A DNA stretch of 64,000 nt from Micromonospora inaquosa (GTDB lineage: Bacteria > Actinomycetota > Actinomycetes > Mycobacteriales > Micromonosporaceae), in contig NZ_QGSZ01000203.1 in the NCBI RefSeq assembly GCF_003857055.1, positions 62,001-126,000 on the forward strand, in the 5' to 3' direction. The position numbers and the translations under genes were made by a program. The notes beneath the pieces are model-generated. The model had not been told where the DNA came from, did no database searches, and worked only from the letters and a program-made list of their open reading frames with translations. Positions 19,638 through 28,291 of this stretch are shown here, one piece after another. Position 1 is the stretch's first letter, and each line of letters starts with the position of its first letter.

Positions 19638-22111
19638 TGCGCCCGATGCGGTTGGACATGGCCGGGTTCACTGTCTTCCGGGACGAGACCACAGTCGACT
19701 TCACCGACGCCGACTTCTTCGCGTTGATCGGCCCGACCGGTTCGGGTAAGTCCACGGTGCTGGACGCGATCTGCTTCGCCCTGTATGGCATGGTGCCCCG
19801 CTGGGGTGGGGCCCGGGGGCTGGCGAACGCGCTCGCGCCGTCGGCGACCGAGGCGCGGGTGCGGTTGGTCTTCGAGTCCGGCGGTGCCCGGTACGTGGCG
19901 ACCCGGGTGGTCCGCCGGGACGGCCGGGGCAACGTGAAGACCGCGAACGCCGGGTTGCAGCTGATGCCGGCCGGCTTCGACGTGACCAAACTGGACACCG
20001 GTCTGAGCCCGGACGATCTCGGCGAGGTGGTGGCCGGCACCCCCGCCGAGATGGAGCAGGCGGTGCTGGAGGCGGTTGGGCTGCCGTACGAGCAGTTCAC
20101 CAGCTGTGTGGTGCTGCCGCAGGGGCAGTTCGCCGATTTCCTGCACGCCAAGCCGGCGACCCGGCAACAGATCCTGGTCAACCTGTTGGGCCTCGGCGTC
20201 TACGAGGACGTGCAGAAGAAGGCGACGGCGCGTGCCGCGCAGGCGGAGGCCCGGCTGGAGGCGGTCGACCAGGTGCTCGCCGGGTTGACCGGGGTGGACG
20301 ACGAGGCGTTGGCCGAGGTTGACGCCCGGGTCGACCGGATGGCCGAGCTGGCGGCCGCGGTGGCCGAGGCGGTGCCGGAGTTGGCGGCGGCCCGGGTCAC
20401 CGCACGGGAGGCGGCGGCGGCGCTGACCGCCCTGGACGACGAGCTGACGGTGCTGACCGGAGTGCGGGCGCCGGGTGGGGTGACCGCTGTCGCGCGCGCG
20501 GTCACCGCGGCGCGGGCGGAGGCCGAGTCGGCGGTGACCGGGGTGTCGCTGGCCGAGGAGCGGGAGGAGAAGCTGCGCGGCGAGCTGGCCGGCGCCGGTG
20601 ACGAGAGCGCGCTGCGACTGCTGCTGCGGGCGTACGACGATCGGGATCGGCTCTCCGACGAGGCCGACACGGTCCGCGCGGCGGTGCGCACGGCGAACGA
20701 TGAGCACGCGGCCGCGGTGGCGGCCCTGGCTGCCGCCCGCGGGGTCGCCGAACGGGCCGAGGCCGAGTTGGAGGCGGCCTTCCGGGCGCACGAGGAGGCG
20801 AAGGCCACCGACCTGGCGGTGAGCCTGCGGGTGCATCTGCACGCCGGCGCGGCGTGCCCGGTGTGTGAGCAGCCGGTGGCCGAGGTGCCGGCGGTGCCGG
20901 CCGATTCGGCGGTGGCGGCCGCGACGGCGGCCGGCAAGGCGGCGCGGGCCGCGACCAAGGCCGCGCAGGCGACGGTGCAGCAGCGGGACGCGGCGGCGCG
21001 TGAGCTGGAGCGGCTGCTGGTGCAGGCGCGGGCCCGGCAGGAGCAGTTGGAGGCCCGGCTGGCCGAGCTGGACGGGCAGCTCTCCGGGGAGGCCGAGCCG
21101 GCCGCGCTGCGCCGGGAGTTGGCTGAGCACGCCCGGTTGCGGCGCGCGCTGGAGGAGGCGGCGACGGCGGTCCGGGCCGGCCGCGAGACCGCTCGCCAGG
21201 CCCGGGCCGGGGTGGATGCCGCCGAGGAGCGGCTGCGGGCGGCGTGGCGGGCCTTCGACTCCGCTCGGGACGGGTTGGCCCGGTTCGGCCCGCCGGCTAC
21301 CGACCGGGATGATGTGGCCGCCGCGTGGGCGACGCTGACCGACTGGGCGACCAGCGAGGCGGACCGCCGCCGCGCCGACCGGGCCGGTCGGGCCGCCGCC
21401 GTGGCGGCGGCCGAGTCGGTGGCCGACGGGGTGCAGCGGGCCATCGCGGCCATCTTCGCCGCCGCCGACGTGCCGGTCGGGGACGACCCGGTGCACGCGG
21501 CGACGGTGGCGGTGGAGCGGGCCGAAGCCGACCGGCGGCGGCTGCACGAGCGTCGCGAGCAGGCCGGTGCGTTGCGCGAGCAGCGGGCGGGGCACGAGCG
21601 GGAGGCGCAGGTGGCGCGCGCGCTCGCCGGGCACCTGCGGGCCAACAACTTCGAGCGGTGGTTGCTGGCCGAGGCGTTGGATCTGCTTGTCGACGGTGCG
21701 TCGGGGATTCTGCGGGAGTTGTCCTCCGGGCAGTACGAGTTGGTGCACGACAAGGGCGAGTTCGTCGTGGTCGACCATCACGACGCGGGGCTGCGTCGGG
21801 GTGTGCGCACCCTTTCCGGCGGTGAGACGTTCCAGGCGTCGCTGGCGCTGGCGTTGGCGCTCTCCGAGCAGTTGGCCGGGATGTCCACCACGGCGGCGAG
21901 CCTGGAGTCGATCGTCCTGGACGAGGGTTTCGGCACGCTCGACGCCGCCACCCTGGACACGGTGGCGGCGACCCTGGAAAACCTGGCGGCCCGGGGCGAT
22001 CGGATGGTCGGCGTGGTCACCCACGTGCCGGCGTTGGCCGAGCGGATCCCGGTCCGCTTCGAGGTGCGCAAGGACGCCCGCTCCGCGCGCGTGGAGCGGA
22101 CGGGCCGGTGA
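19637..22111 (+). CDS. sbcC: Exonuclease SbcC (Rad50-type ATPase)
   Basis: 824 residues, ATG 19637. N-terminal ABC half with Walker A GPTGSGKST and the Q-loop region VVLPQGQFADFLHAKPATRQ; long Ala/Glu/Arg-rich coiled coils; the zinc hook CPVC near residue 406; then the C-terminal half with ABC signature LSGGETFQASLALALALSEQ and Walker B SIVLDEGFGTLD. It bridges DNA ends and gates SbcD. It is somewhat shorter than E. coli SbcC (about 1050), meaning shorter coils. Position between sbcD and the NurA-like gene indicates one DNA-end-processing machine. Confidence 0.93.
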   Translation: MRPMRLDMAGFTVFRDETTVDFTDADFFALIGPTGSGKSTVLDAICFALYGMVPRWGGARGLANALAPSATEARVRLVFESGGARYVATRVVRRDGRGNVKTANAGLQLMPAGFDVTKLDTGLSPDDLGEVVAGTPAEMEQAVLEAVGLPYEQFTSCVVLPQGQFADFLHAKPATRQQILVNLLGLGVYEDVQKKATARAAQAEARLEAVDQVLAGLTGVDDEALAEVDARVDRMAELAAAVAEAVPELAAARVTAREAAAALTALDDELTVLTGVRAPGGVTAVARAVTAARAEAESAVTGVSLAEEREEKLRGELAGAGDESALRLLLRAYDDRDRLSDEADTVRAAVRTANDEHAAAVAALAAARGVAERAEAELEAAFRAHEEAKATDLAVSLRVHLHAGAACPVCEQPVAEVPAVPADSAVAAATAAGKAARAATKAAQATVQQRDAAARELERLLVQARARQEQLEARLAELDGQLSGEAEPAALRRELAEHARLRRALEEAATAVRAGRETARQARAGVDAAEERLRAAWRAFDSARDGLARFGPPATDRDDVAAAWATLTDWATSEADRRRADRAGRAAAVAAAESVADGVQRAIAAIFAAADVPVGDDPVHAATVAVERAEADRRRLHERREQAGALREQRAGHEREAQVARALAGHLRANNFERWLLAEALDLLVDGASGILRELSSGQYELVHDKGEFVVVDHHDAGLRRGVRTLSGGETFQASLALALALSEQLAGMSTTAASLESIVLDEGFGTLDAATLDTVAATLENLAARGDRMVGVVTHVPALAERIPVRFEVRKDARSARVERTGR

Positions 22112-22166
22112 ACGCGAGGAGTGCAGCGCAGCGGAGCCCCGCAGTCGCGAACGAAGGGCCAGCTCG

Positions 22167-23126
22167 GTGAGTGACGCCGCGTTCTTCGTGGATTCGTGGG
22201 ATCCGGCGTACGGGGCGTCGTTCGAGGCGTCCGCCTCCGGGCCGGCCGCGCCGAGCAGCGCCCAGGTCGACGCGGATGTGGAGTTGCCCGCCGTGGACTG
22301 GCGGGCGATCGGGGTACGCGCCGGGGTGCGGGCACCGGACGTGGTGTTGCTGGTCGACGGGGTTCGCCGGATCGACGCGAGCATCTGGACGGCCGAGACC
22401 GACGGCGGATCGTTCCCCGGGTTGGCCGCCTCGTACGCGGCCGGGGTGGTCCGCTGTGACCTGGGCCGGGGTGCGGCGCAGCTGGCGGGCACCCGGGTCG
22501 GTCGGGGTCTGTTCACGGCGAGCCCGTCGGCGCAGGATGTGGTGGCGGGCGCGATCCGTTACCCGGTGCACCGGGTGGGTGGCACCGGTGAGTTGGCGAA
22601 GCTGCCGGCCGCCGTGCAGGGTCCGCTGACCGCGTTGGAGGTGGCGGTGTCCGACTCGGCCCGGGTCGACGGTGACCTGTTGGTGGTGGACGGCCCGTTG
22701 CGCAGTCGTCGGCAGTTGCCGCGCACCCTGGGCTACATCAAGACGCAGCACAGTCAGTACCTGGATGCCCGGTTGACCGCCGTGGTGACCGGGATGGCGT
22801 CGGGTGAGCGGTCGCCGGTGTTCCGGCTCGGCACCGCCTGGGGTGGTTGGTCGTGGTATTTGCGGCTGCCGGTGGCGATCGGTGCGCCGTGGGCGGGCAT
22901 CGTGCGGGTGGAGTGCTCCGCCGATCTGCCGGTCGAGGCGGCGATCGAGCTGGCCGACCTGTCGCTGGTCACGCTGCCACGCTTCGCGTCCACCCCGTAC
23001 AAGGATCCTCGTGCCCCGCAGAACCTGATCCCGATCGCTGGCCTGGAGCGTCGACTGCGGGCCCTGCTCGGTGATTCCCGGCTGCTGCACCGCGCGTTGA
23101 CCGCAGCGGCCCGCGCCGCCCGTTGA
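22167..23126 (+). CDS. nurA: NurA-like 5'-3' nuclease
   Basis: 319 residues from GTG 22167, with GAAGGG upstream and a 55-base gap after sbcC. The NurA pattern is visible: an early strand with the metal-binding Asp (VVLLVDGVRRIDA, Asp64 and Asp70), a second strand DGDLLVVDGPL (Asp170, Asp175), then LGYIKTQHSQYL with Lys192, as in archaeal NurA where an Asp-rich RNase H-like core binds manganese. A late EAAIELADLSL segment may complete the fold. NurA works as a dimer docked on the HerA hexamer. The assignment rests on these motifs plus the herA-sbcD-sbcC context; sequence alone gives moderate certainty. Confidence 0.75.
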   Translation: MSDAAFFVDSWDPAYGASFEASASGPAAPSSAQVDADVELPAVDWRAIGVRAGVRAPDVVLLVDGVRRIDASIWTAETDGGSFPGLAASYAAGVVRCDLGRGAAQLAGTRVGRGLFTASPSAQDVVAGAIRYPVHRVGGTGELAKLPAAVQGPLTALEVAVSDSARVDGDLLVVDGPLRSRRQLPRTLGYIKTQHSQYLDARLTAVVTGMASGERSPVFRLGTAWGGWSWYLRLPVAIGAPWAGIVRVECSADLPVEAAIELADLSLVTLPRFASTPYKDPRAPQNLIPIAGLERRLRALLGDSRLLHRALTAAARAAR

Positions 23127-23144
23127 ACGCGGATACTGGTTCCG

Positions 23145-24002
23145 GTGGGGCGTAAACGGGCGGGTGACCGGGTGGTCGAGCAGGTGGACACCGGGCTGGC
23201 GGAGCTGGTGCCGGATCCGGATCGGGCCGGCTCGTGGACGCTGCTGTTGGACGGGGCGCCGCAGTCGCACGTCGACCTGACCGACCCCACTCACCTGGAG
23301 TTCGAGTACGTGCGTCGGCTGGCTGCCGCCGTGGATCTGATCGCGCCGTCCGGTGCGCCGCTGCGGGTGCTGCATCTGGGTGGTGGCGCCCTGACCCTGC
23401 CCCGGTACGTCTCCGCCACCCGTCCCGGGTCGACCCAGCGGGTGTCCGAGGTGGACGGCGCGCTGGTGGAGTTGGTTCGTCGGGCATTGCCGTGGCCGTC
23501 CGACCCTCGGTTGCGGGTTCGGGTGGAGGACGCCCGGGCGGTGCTGGCGTCCACTCGGGAGGCCAGTTACGACGTGGTGGTCGCCGACGTGTTCGCCGGT
23601 GCGCGTACCCCGGCCCACCTCACGTCGGTGGAATACGCGGCCGAGGTGGCCCGGGTGCTGCGTCCCGCCGGTTGGTACCTGGCGAACCTGGCCGACGGCC
23701 CGCCGCTGCGGCACGCCCGTGGGCAGGTCGCCACTGTCCGGTCGGTGCTGCCGCAGGCGTGTCTGGTCGGGGACGCGGCGGTGTTGCGCGGGCGTCGGTA
23801 CGGAAATTTGGTGCTGGTCGCGGGGCGGTCCACCCCGCCGGTGCCGGAGCTGACCAGACGCGCCGCCGGCGACTGGTTTCCCGGCCGGGTGGTGGCCGGC
23901 GACGAACTGGACCGCTTCGCCAGTGGCGCGCAGGTCGTGCGGGACGCCGACGCGACGGGCTCCGATCCGCCACCGCCGGGACTGTTCTCGGTACGCCGCT
24001 GA
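23145..24002 (+). CDS. Spermidine-synthase-like SAM-dependent methyltransferase-fold protein
   Basis: 285 residues, GTG 23145, 18 bases after nurA, so last gene of the herA operon before a terminator. Rossmann-type SAM/dcSAM-binding motif LRVLHLGGGALTLPRYVSAT, acidic end of strand 2 (RVSEVDGALVELVRRALPW) and VVVADVFAGARTPAHLTS, as in spermidine synthase-like proteins. The polyamine-site Asp pattern is only partly kept, and polyamine genes are absent nearby, so it may be a methyltransferase. Its place after a DNA-repair operon may be incidental read-through. Confidence 0.7.
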   Translation: MGRKRAGDRVVEQVDTGLAELVPDPDRAGSWTLLLDGAPQSHVDLTDPTHLEFEYVRRLAAAVDLIAPSGAPLRVLHLGGGALTLPRYVSATRPGSTQRVSEVDGALVELVRRALPWPSDPRLRVRVEDARAVLASTREASYDVVVADVFAGARTPAHLTSVEYAAEVARVLRPAGWYLANLADGPPLRHARGQVATVRSVLPQACLVGDAAVLRGRRYGNLVLVAGRSTPPVPELTRRAAGDWFPGRVVAGDELDRFASGAQVVRDADATGSDPPPPGLFSVRR

Positions 24003-24035
24003 TCGTCCACTGATCGGCGGCGCAGAAGTTTTTTT
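23995..24035 (+). terminator. Intrinsic terminator of the herA-nurA operon
   Basis: 10-bp stem GCCGCTGATC / GATCGGCGGC (one G-T pair), 7-base loop, then seven T (24029-24035) after a 7-base gap. It overlaps the last codons of the spermidine-synthase-like gene. A T-run is unusual in this genome background. Confidence 0.75.
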
Positions 24036-24224
24036 CGCCGTTTGTTGATCCGTTGGGGCTGGTGCTGCGTACCACCGGGCGGCCCGCTTCGTGGGCCGGC
24101 GTTGGTCACGGAGATCCCGGAGGTCTGCATGCACGCGGTGGCGGCCGGTTGGCATGGCGACGCGGTACGCGCTGACTGGTTGTCGGCTCGACCCTCGTCA
24201 CGGTCAACGTCGTCTGCCCGGGGG

Positions 24225-24254
24225 GTCGACGCACGCGCGACGCCTCGCCAGAAT
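24225..24254 (+). promoter_or_regulatory. Candidate promoter of the ECF sigma gene (leaderless layout)
   Basis: GTCGAC (24225-24230), 18-bp spacer, CAGAAT (24249-24254), then six bases to GTG 24261. No ribosome site precedes that GTG. Confidence 0.4.
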
Positions 24255-24260
24255 GGTCCG

Positions 24261-24821
24261 GTGACGCCGCGACCGGCGCCCGGGCGCCATCAGGCGACGT
24301 CAACCGAGGCCAGCCACTCCGACCAGTTGATCCGTCAGCTCTACGCCGAGCATGCCGGTCCGTTGCTGATGTTCGTCATGCGCCTCACCGGGGGGGACCG
24401 GCAGCGCGCGGAGGACATCGTCCAGGAGACGCTGCTGCGGGCCTGGCGCAACGCGCACCGCCTGGGCACTCAGGGGCAGGGATCGTTGCGGCCGTGGTTG
24501 GTCACGGTGGCCCGCCGCATCGCCATCGACGAGCACCGCAGCCAGGAGGCCCGGCCGCCGGAGACGTACGACCGGGACCTGACCGCGTTCGCCGAGGCGG
24601 ACAGCACCGACCGGGTGCTGCGCACCATGACGGTGGCGGACGCGCTGCGTACGCTGAGTCAGTCGCACCGGGAGATTCTGATCTCGACGTACTTCCGGGG
24701 GCGGACGGTGCCGGAGGCCGCGGAGGAGTTGGGCCTGCCGCTGGGCACCGCCAAGTCGAGGGTCTACTACGCGCTGCGCGCGCTGCGCACGGCTCTGCAG
24801 GAGCGGGGGGTGACAGAATGA
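24261..24821 (+). CDS. ECF-family RNA polymerase sigma factor
   Basis: 186 residues from GTG 24261. Region 2 (LYAEHAGPLLMFVMRLTGGD, AEDIVQETLLRAWRNAHRLG) and region 4 (LRTLSQSHREILISTYFRGR, VPEAAEELGLPLGTAKSRVY) are intact; the protein ends as usual just after region 4. An in-frame ATG at 24129 has a good GGAGGT site, but the 44 intervening codons have many A/T third positions, unlike the neighbours, and a -10-like box sits before 24261, so the shorter form is preferred. Its stop overlaps the anti-sigma start. It resembles the SigL/SigK-type group whose targets include secreted proteins; the lipoprotein downstream may be one. Confidence 0.85.
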   Translation: MTPRPAPGRHQATSTEASHSDQLIRQLYAEHAGPLLMFVMRLTGGDRQRAEDIVQETLLRAWRNAHRLGTQGQGSLRPWLVTVARRIAIDEHRSQEARPPETYDRDLTAFAEADSTDRVLRTMTVADALRTLSQSHREILISTYFRGRTVPEAAEELGLPLGTAKSRVYYALRALRTALQERGVTE

Positions 24822-25600
24822 GCCGGCCGGACCACATGGATGTCGCGGCGTACGCGCTCGGTGTGCTCGACGAGCAGGACACTGAGCGGTTCGAGGAGCA
24901 TCTCGCCACCTGCTGGGCGTGCGCGGCCGAGTTGGAGACGATGGTGCCGGTGGTCGGGTTGCTCTCCGACATCGACGGCGAGACGATGATGGCGCTGGAG
25001 CAGACGGCGACGGACCCGGCCCTGCTGGATCGGACGCTCGGCGCGGTCCGGGCCGACCGGCGGCGTACCCGGTTTCGTCAGATGCTCGCGACGGCCGCCG
25101 CGGTGGTGGTCTTCGGCGGTTTGAGCGGGTACGGCTTCGTCAGCGTGACCGGCAACGAGCAGCCGCCGGGGGTGCTCGCCGAGTCGACGCCGAGCGCGCC
25201 CAACGACCCGCCGACGAGTGTGCCGACAGCCGCGCCGAGCGGCCCGGGTGTGGGCGGCACCGAGGTGGAGGGCGACCAGGTCGAGGCGACCGATCCGACC
25301 ACCGGTGTGCAGACCACCATGTTCCTGGTGACCAAGGACTACGGCACCCGGATCAATTTCAGCCTGCGGAAGCTGCCCGGCCCGCGCATCTGTCGGCTGG
25401 TGGTGGTGCGCAAGAACGGCAGCACCGAGGTCATCTCCAGTTGGTCGGTGCCGGATGGCGGTTATGGCACCAACACCCGACCGCAGGGTCTGGAGTTGAG
25501 TGCCTCGACGTCGGCGCTGCCGGCTGACATCAAGCAGCTCCAGGTGCAGTCGGTGGATGCCGACGGGGTGGCGAGCACGCTGGTCACCGTACCTTTGTAA
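24818..25600 (+). CDS. Zinc-finger anti-sigma factor, membrane-anchored
   Basis: 260 residues, ATG 24818, overlapping the sigma stop by four bases (ATGA), which suggests translational coupling at fixed stoichiometry. N-terminal zinc-binding anti-sigma domain: MDVAAYALGVLDEQDTERFE then HLATCWAC (His-x3-Cys-x2-Cys). A helix with Arg-rich cytoplasmic flank leads to one membrane span (MLATAAAVVVFGGLSGYGFV), a Pro/Ser/Thr-rich linker and an extracellular beta-rich domain (TTMFLVTKDYGTRINFSLRK). It would hold the sigma factor at the membrane and release it on an external or redox signal. Confidence 0.88.
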   Translation: MSRPDHMDVAAYALGVLDEQDTERFEEHLATCWACAAELETMVPVVGLLSDIDGETMMALEQTATDPALLDRTLGAVRADRRRTRFRQMLATAAAVVVFGGLSGYGFVSVTGNEQPPGVLAESTPSAPNDPPTSVPTAAPSGPGVGGTEVEGDQVEATDPTTGVQTTMFLVTKDYGTRINFSLRKLPGPRICRLVVVRKNGSTEVISSWSVPDGGYGTNTRPQGLELSASTSALPADIKQLQVQSVDADGVASTLVTVPL

Positions 25601-25715
25601 GCGCTCCTACCGCATCGGCGTCGGTCATTGTGACAATGGCCGGCGCCGATCTGTTGTTGCGTGAACTGTCCTCTCGCCGGGGCGTACGCGTCGCGGGCGG
25701 AAACGGTTCAATCGG

Positions 25716-25725
25716 TTCACGTGAA
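25716..25725. promoter_or_regulatory. Palindrome TTCACGTGAA upstream of the lipoprotein
   Basis: 10-bp perfect palindrome, with GGTTCA half-site repeats just upstream at 25705-25710. Possible regulator site. Confidence 0.35.
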
Positions 25726-25749
25726 ATTGACCACTGTTACTCCTTCAAC

Positions 25750-25790
25750 CTTGACAGCCTGCCGGCCGTACCAATGGGTGAACTGTCAAG
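25750..25790. promoter_or_regulatory. Inverted repeat CTTGACAG / CTGTCAAG before the lipoprotein gene
   Basis: Perfect 8-bp arms 25 bp apart (25750-25757 and 25783-25790), directly before the GAGGAGG ribosome site. The left arm holds a TTGACA -35-like box. The decamer GTGAACTGTC occurs at 25661-25670 and again at 25778-25787. A repressor site or a hairpin controlling translation are both possible. Confidence 0.45.
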
Positions 25791-25804
25791 AATGAGGAGG
25801 GCAC

Positions 25805-26452
25805 GTGGCACAGATGAAGCGGACCGTCATCGTCGCGAGCGCGATGGTCGCACTAACGGCCTGCGCTCCCGCGGGTTACGACGGGGCGAACTCGAGCGCG
25901 GCCGAGCCGGTCGCCGTCGCCGCGGCCGAGCCCACCGCGACGGTTGAGCCTGAGGTTTCGGCGTCCGCGGAGGCGCCGGCCGCCGACGCCCCGCCCGCCG
26001 ACGTCGACCTGACCGAGAAGCTGGTCGGTAAGAGTGTCGCCCGGATGGGCAAGGTGGTCACCGACCAGGACGGCTGGATCCTGTACCGCTTCGACAAGGA
26101 CACCGCCGACCCGCCGTCGTCGAACTGTGTCGACAAGTGCGCCGAGGTGTGGCCCCCGGCACTGACCGACGGCAACCCGGAGCTCACCGGCGTCTCCGAC
26201 GACAAGGTCAGCAGCGTGACCCGGCAGGACGGCACCCGTCAGCTCACCGTCGGCGGCTGGCCGGTCTACCGCTACATCGGTGACAAGAAGCCCGGCCAGT
26301 GGAAGGGCCAGGCTGTCGGTGGCACCTGGTTCGTGGTCCAGCCGGACGGCAAGAAGAACCTGAGCTGCCTGCCCAAGGGCACCCCGAAGGCGGTCGCACC
26401 GCCGTCGGACAGCGGCTCGGACGACGCCGGCGGTTCGGGCTACTCGTACTGA
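25805..26452 (+). CDS. Secreted lipoprotein, COG4315-type (Yx[FWY]xxD repeats)
   Basis: 215 residues, GTG 25805 after GAGGAGG. Lipoprotein signal with lipobox ALTAC, then an Ala/Pro/Glu-rich linker. Two repeats of the Lipoprotein_15 family follow: GWILYRFDKDTADPPSSNC with CVDKCAEVWPPAL, and GWPVYRYIGDKKPGQWKGQ with GGTWFVVQPDG. The paired Cys (NCVDKC) probably form a disulfide outside the cell. Members often lie next to sigma/anti-sigma genes in actinomycetes; function is unproven, with electron transfer or cell-envelope stress suggested. Downstream of the anti-sigma gene but with its own 200-base regulatory region. Confidence 0.85.
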   Translation: MAQMKRTVIVASAMVALTACAPAGYDGANSSAAEPVAVAAAEPTATVEPEVSASAEAPAADAPPADVDLTEKLVGKSVARMGKVVTDQDGWILYRFDKDTADPPSSNCVDKCAEVWPPALTDGNPELTGVSDDKVSSVTRQDGTRQLTVGGWPVYRYIGDKKPGQWKGQAVGGTWFVVQPDGKKNLSCLPKGTPKAVAPPSDSGSDDAGGSGYSY

Positions 26453-26530
26453 GCCCGATCGCCCGCGAGGGCACGGTGGTCGGTCGTCGCCGGGGAGGGC
26501 GCGGCCGGCCACCGTCGTGTCCGGGGTGGG

Positions 26531-28291
26531 TCAGGCCCGTTCCCACGGGCTCGGCACCGGGAAGTACGTCTCCAGGAACGGGACGAGCAGCGCCATCTGC
26601 GCGTCGAGGTCCTCCTCGACGGAGAACGCGTCGTTCAGGCAGAACACCTGCCGATCCCGACGGGCGAGCAGGTGCGCCAACCGGGCTGGTGTGTCCGGGT
26701 GGGACAGTTCGGCGATGGTGTACCGCAGGTCCCCCGGTGCCGCCCGACCGGTGTGGAACGCGTAGTAGTGGTGCAGCGACGAGGCGACCGACAGGTCGTC
26801 CATGCTGCGGAACTGACTGGCCGCGGTCCGCCCGTACTGCTGCGGGAACGTCTGCTCGATCTCCTGGAGCACGCTACGCCGCAGCGCGTGCGGCATGTGT
26901 TTCATCTTCTGGGTCAGCACGGTGCCGAACCGCTCCGCGATCAACGCCCGGTTGTTCTTCCCGGCCGCCGACGACGGGATGTCCCCGGCTCTGGATGGAC
27001 CCGGCGGCACCAGCGCCGGCGAGGGGAAGAACCGCGAGATGCCGTTGGCCAGGAAGAAGTCCTGCGGCAGCACCTCGGTGCCGAGGAAGACGTCGTCGTT
27101 GAAGTACAGGAAGTGTTCGGAGAGCCCGTCGATGTGGTGCAGTTGACTCTCGATGGCGTGCGAGTTGTACGTCGGCAGCACCGTCGGGTCGGTGAAGATC
27201 TCCCGGTGGCTGACCACCCGCAGCCCGCTGGCGGACGGGTCCAGCCACGCCGGCACCTGGTCGTCGGTCACCAGGTAGACGTGGCGTACCCACGGCGCGA
27301 AGAGGTGCAGCGACCGGAGCGAGTAGCGCAGCTCGTCGCGGCTGAGGAAGCGGGCCGCGCTCGCCGCCTCCGCGTGGTACGGCACCCCGGCCACCTCGGC
27401 CCGTCGGCGTAGCCAGGCCGGGTCGGTGCCGTCGACCCAGGTGTAGACCACGTCGACCGGGAACTGCACGTCGTCGGGTCGGGGCGCGGCGAACTCCGGA
27501 CGGGTCCAGGCGGTCGCGGGCGCGGAGGCGGACGCCAAACCGGTGAACCGCGATTCCGGTACGAGGACCAGCGGCGCCGCCACCGTCACCTCCTCGGCGA
27601 CCGGGTTGCGCCGAGGCGCGACGAGGGTGTCGCCCTCCCGGGTCCAGAACTCGACGTCGCACCCGTACTCCTGCCCCAGCACCAGCCGGCGACGCGGATC
27701 GGTCCAGTACCAGGTCAGTCGGAGCACCGGGGCGTTCGCCAGGTGATCCCAGGTCTTCGTCTCGAACCCGGCAGCCGGTTGCCCGGTGCTGCCCGGCACC
27801 GAGACGTAGCCGGGGACCCGACCGCAGGCCGCGGCGAGCGCGGCACACGCCTGCGCGCGGTACGTGGCCTCGACAGCCACCACCGAGGAGCGGTGGGACT
27901 CCCCCCGCACCCGGAAATGGGGTACGCCGGCCTCGTCGAGCGCCGCCGTCACCGTCTGCAGATTCTCCAACCGGACCCGCAGGGGCGTGACTGCCGCGCC
28001 GGTCCGGGCCACCCGGGGCCCCCGGTCGGCGGTGACGACCAGCCGGTCCGCGCCGGCCAGCAACTCCGGCTGGCGGCGGGCCAGCCGCTCGCCCCGCCGC
28101 TCGGAGAGGTTGCCGTCCCGGGCGGCCCGGGCAACCCACTGCTTCAGCTGGTGCCGGGCCCGGGGGCTCACCTTCGTCGCGATGGCGCGGCGGGTCTGCG
28201 GGCTCAACACCCGGCGGTACACCTCCACCAGCCCGGAGGGTTCGGCCAGTGCCCGGGGCGGCTCGCCCGGGGTGGGCGTCGGTCCGGTCAC
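26531..28291 (-). CDS. Stealth-family phosphotransferase (copy 1)
   Basis: 586 residues. GTG 28291 overlaps the upstream TGA by four bases; the frame is open further but lies within the preceding gene. Stealth blocks: CR1 VDVVYTWVDGTDPAWL near residue 277, CR2 RDELRYSLRSLHLFAPWVRH with VYLVTDDQVPAWLDP, CR3 LSEHFLYFNDDVFLG and KNNRALIAERFG, CR4 near the end (LARRDRQVFCLNDA). The Asp/Arg residues of CR1-CR2 are the catalytic core in the family, which transfers sugar-1-phosphates to make phosphodiester-linked glycans. The first 270 residues form a less conserved N-terminal domain. Works with the adjacent GT2/TagF protein. Confidence 0.88.
   Translation of the reverse strand: MTGPTPTPGEPPRALAEPSGLVEVYRRVLSPQTRRAIATKVSPRARHQLKQWVARAARDGNLSERRGERLARRQPELLAGADRLVVTADRGPRVARTGAAVTPLRVRLENLQTVTAALDEAGVPHFRVRGESHRSSVVAVEATYRAQACAALAAACGRVPGYVSVPGSTGQPAAGFETKTWDHLANAPVLRLTWYWTDPRRRLVLGQEYGCDVEFWTREGDTLVAPRRNPVAEEVTVAAPLVLVPESRFTGLASASAPATAWTRPEFAAPRPDDVQFPVDVVYTWVDGTDPAWLRRRAEVAGVPYHAEAASAARFLSRDELRYSLRSLHLFAPWVRHVYLVTDDQVPAWLDPSASGLRVVSHREIFTDPTVLPTYNSHAIESQLHHIDGLSEHFLYFNDDVFLGTEVLPQDFFLANGISRFFPSPALVPPGPSRAGDIPSSAAGKNNRALIAERFGTVLTQKMKHMPHALRRSVLQEIEQTFPQQYGRTAASQFRSMDDLSVASSLHHYYAFHTGRAAPGDLRYTIAELSHPDTPARLAHLLARRDRQVFCLNDAFSVEEDLDAQMALLVPFLETYFPVPSPWERA

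Noticed and set aside
19631..22516. Long minus-strand frame opposite sbcC
   Set aside because: Composition is Arg/Gly/His/Pro-rich and motif-free; the plus strand carries intact SbcC motifs.
24129..24260. Longer start for the ECF sigma factor at ATG 24129 with GGAGGT
   Set aside because: The ribosome site is good, but 13 of 44 codons end in A/T, unlike neighbouring genes, and a promoter-like element falls inside; kept only as an alternative.
25599..25610. GTAAGCGCTCCT resembling a CebR half-site
   Set aside because: Not palindromic beyond AGCGCT and unrelated to carbohydrate genes.
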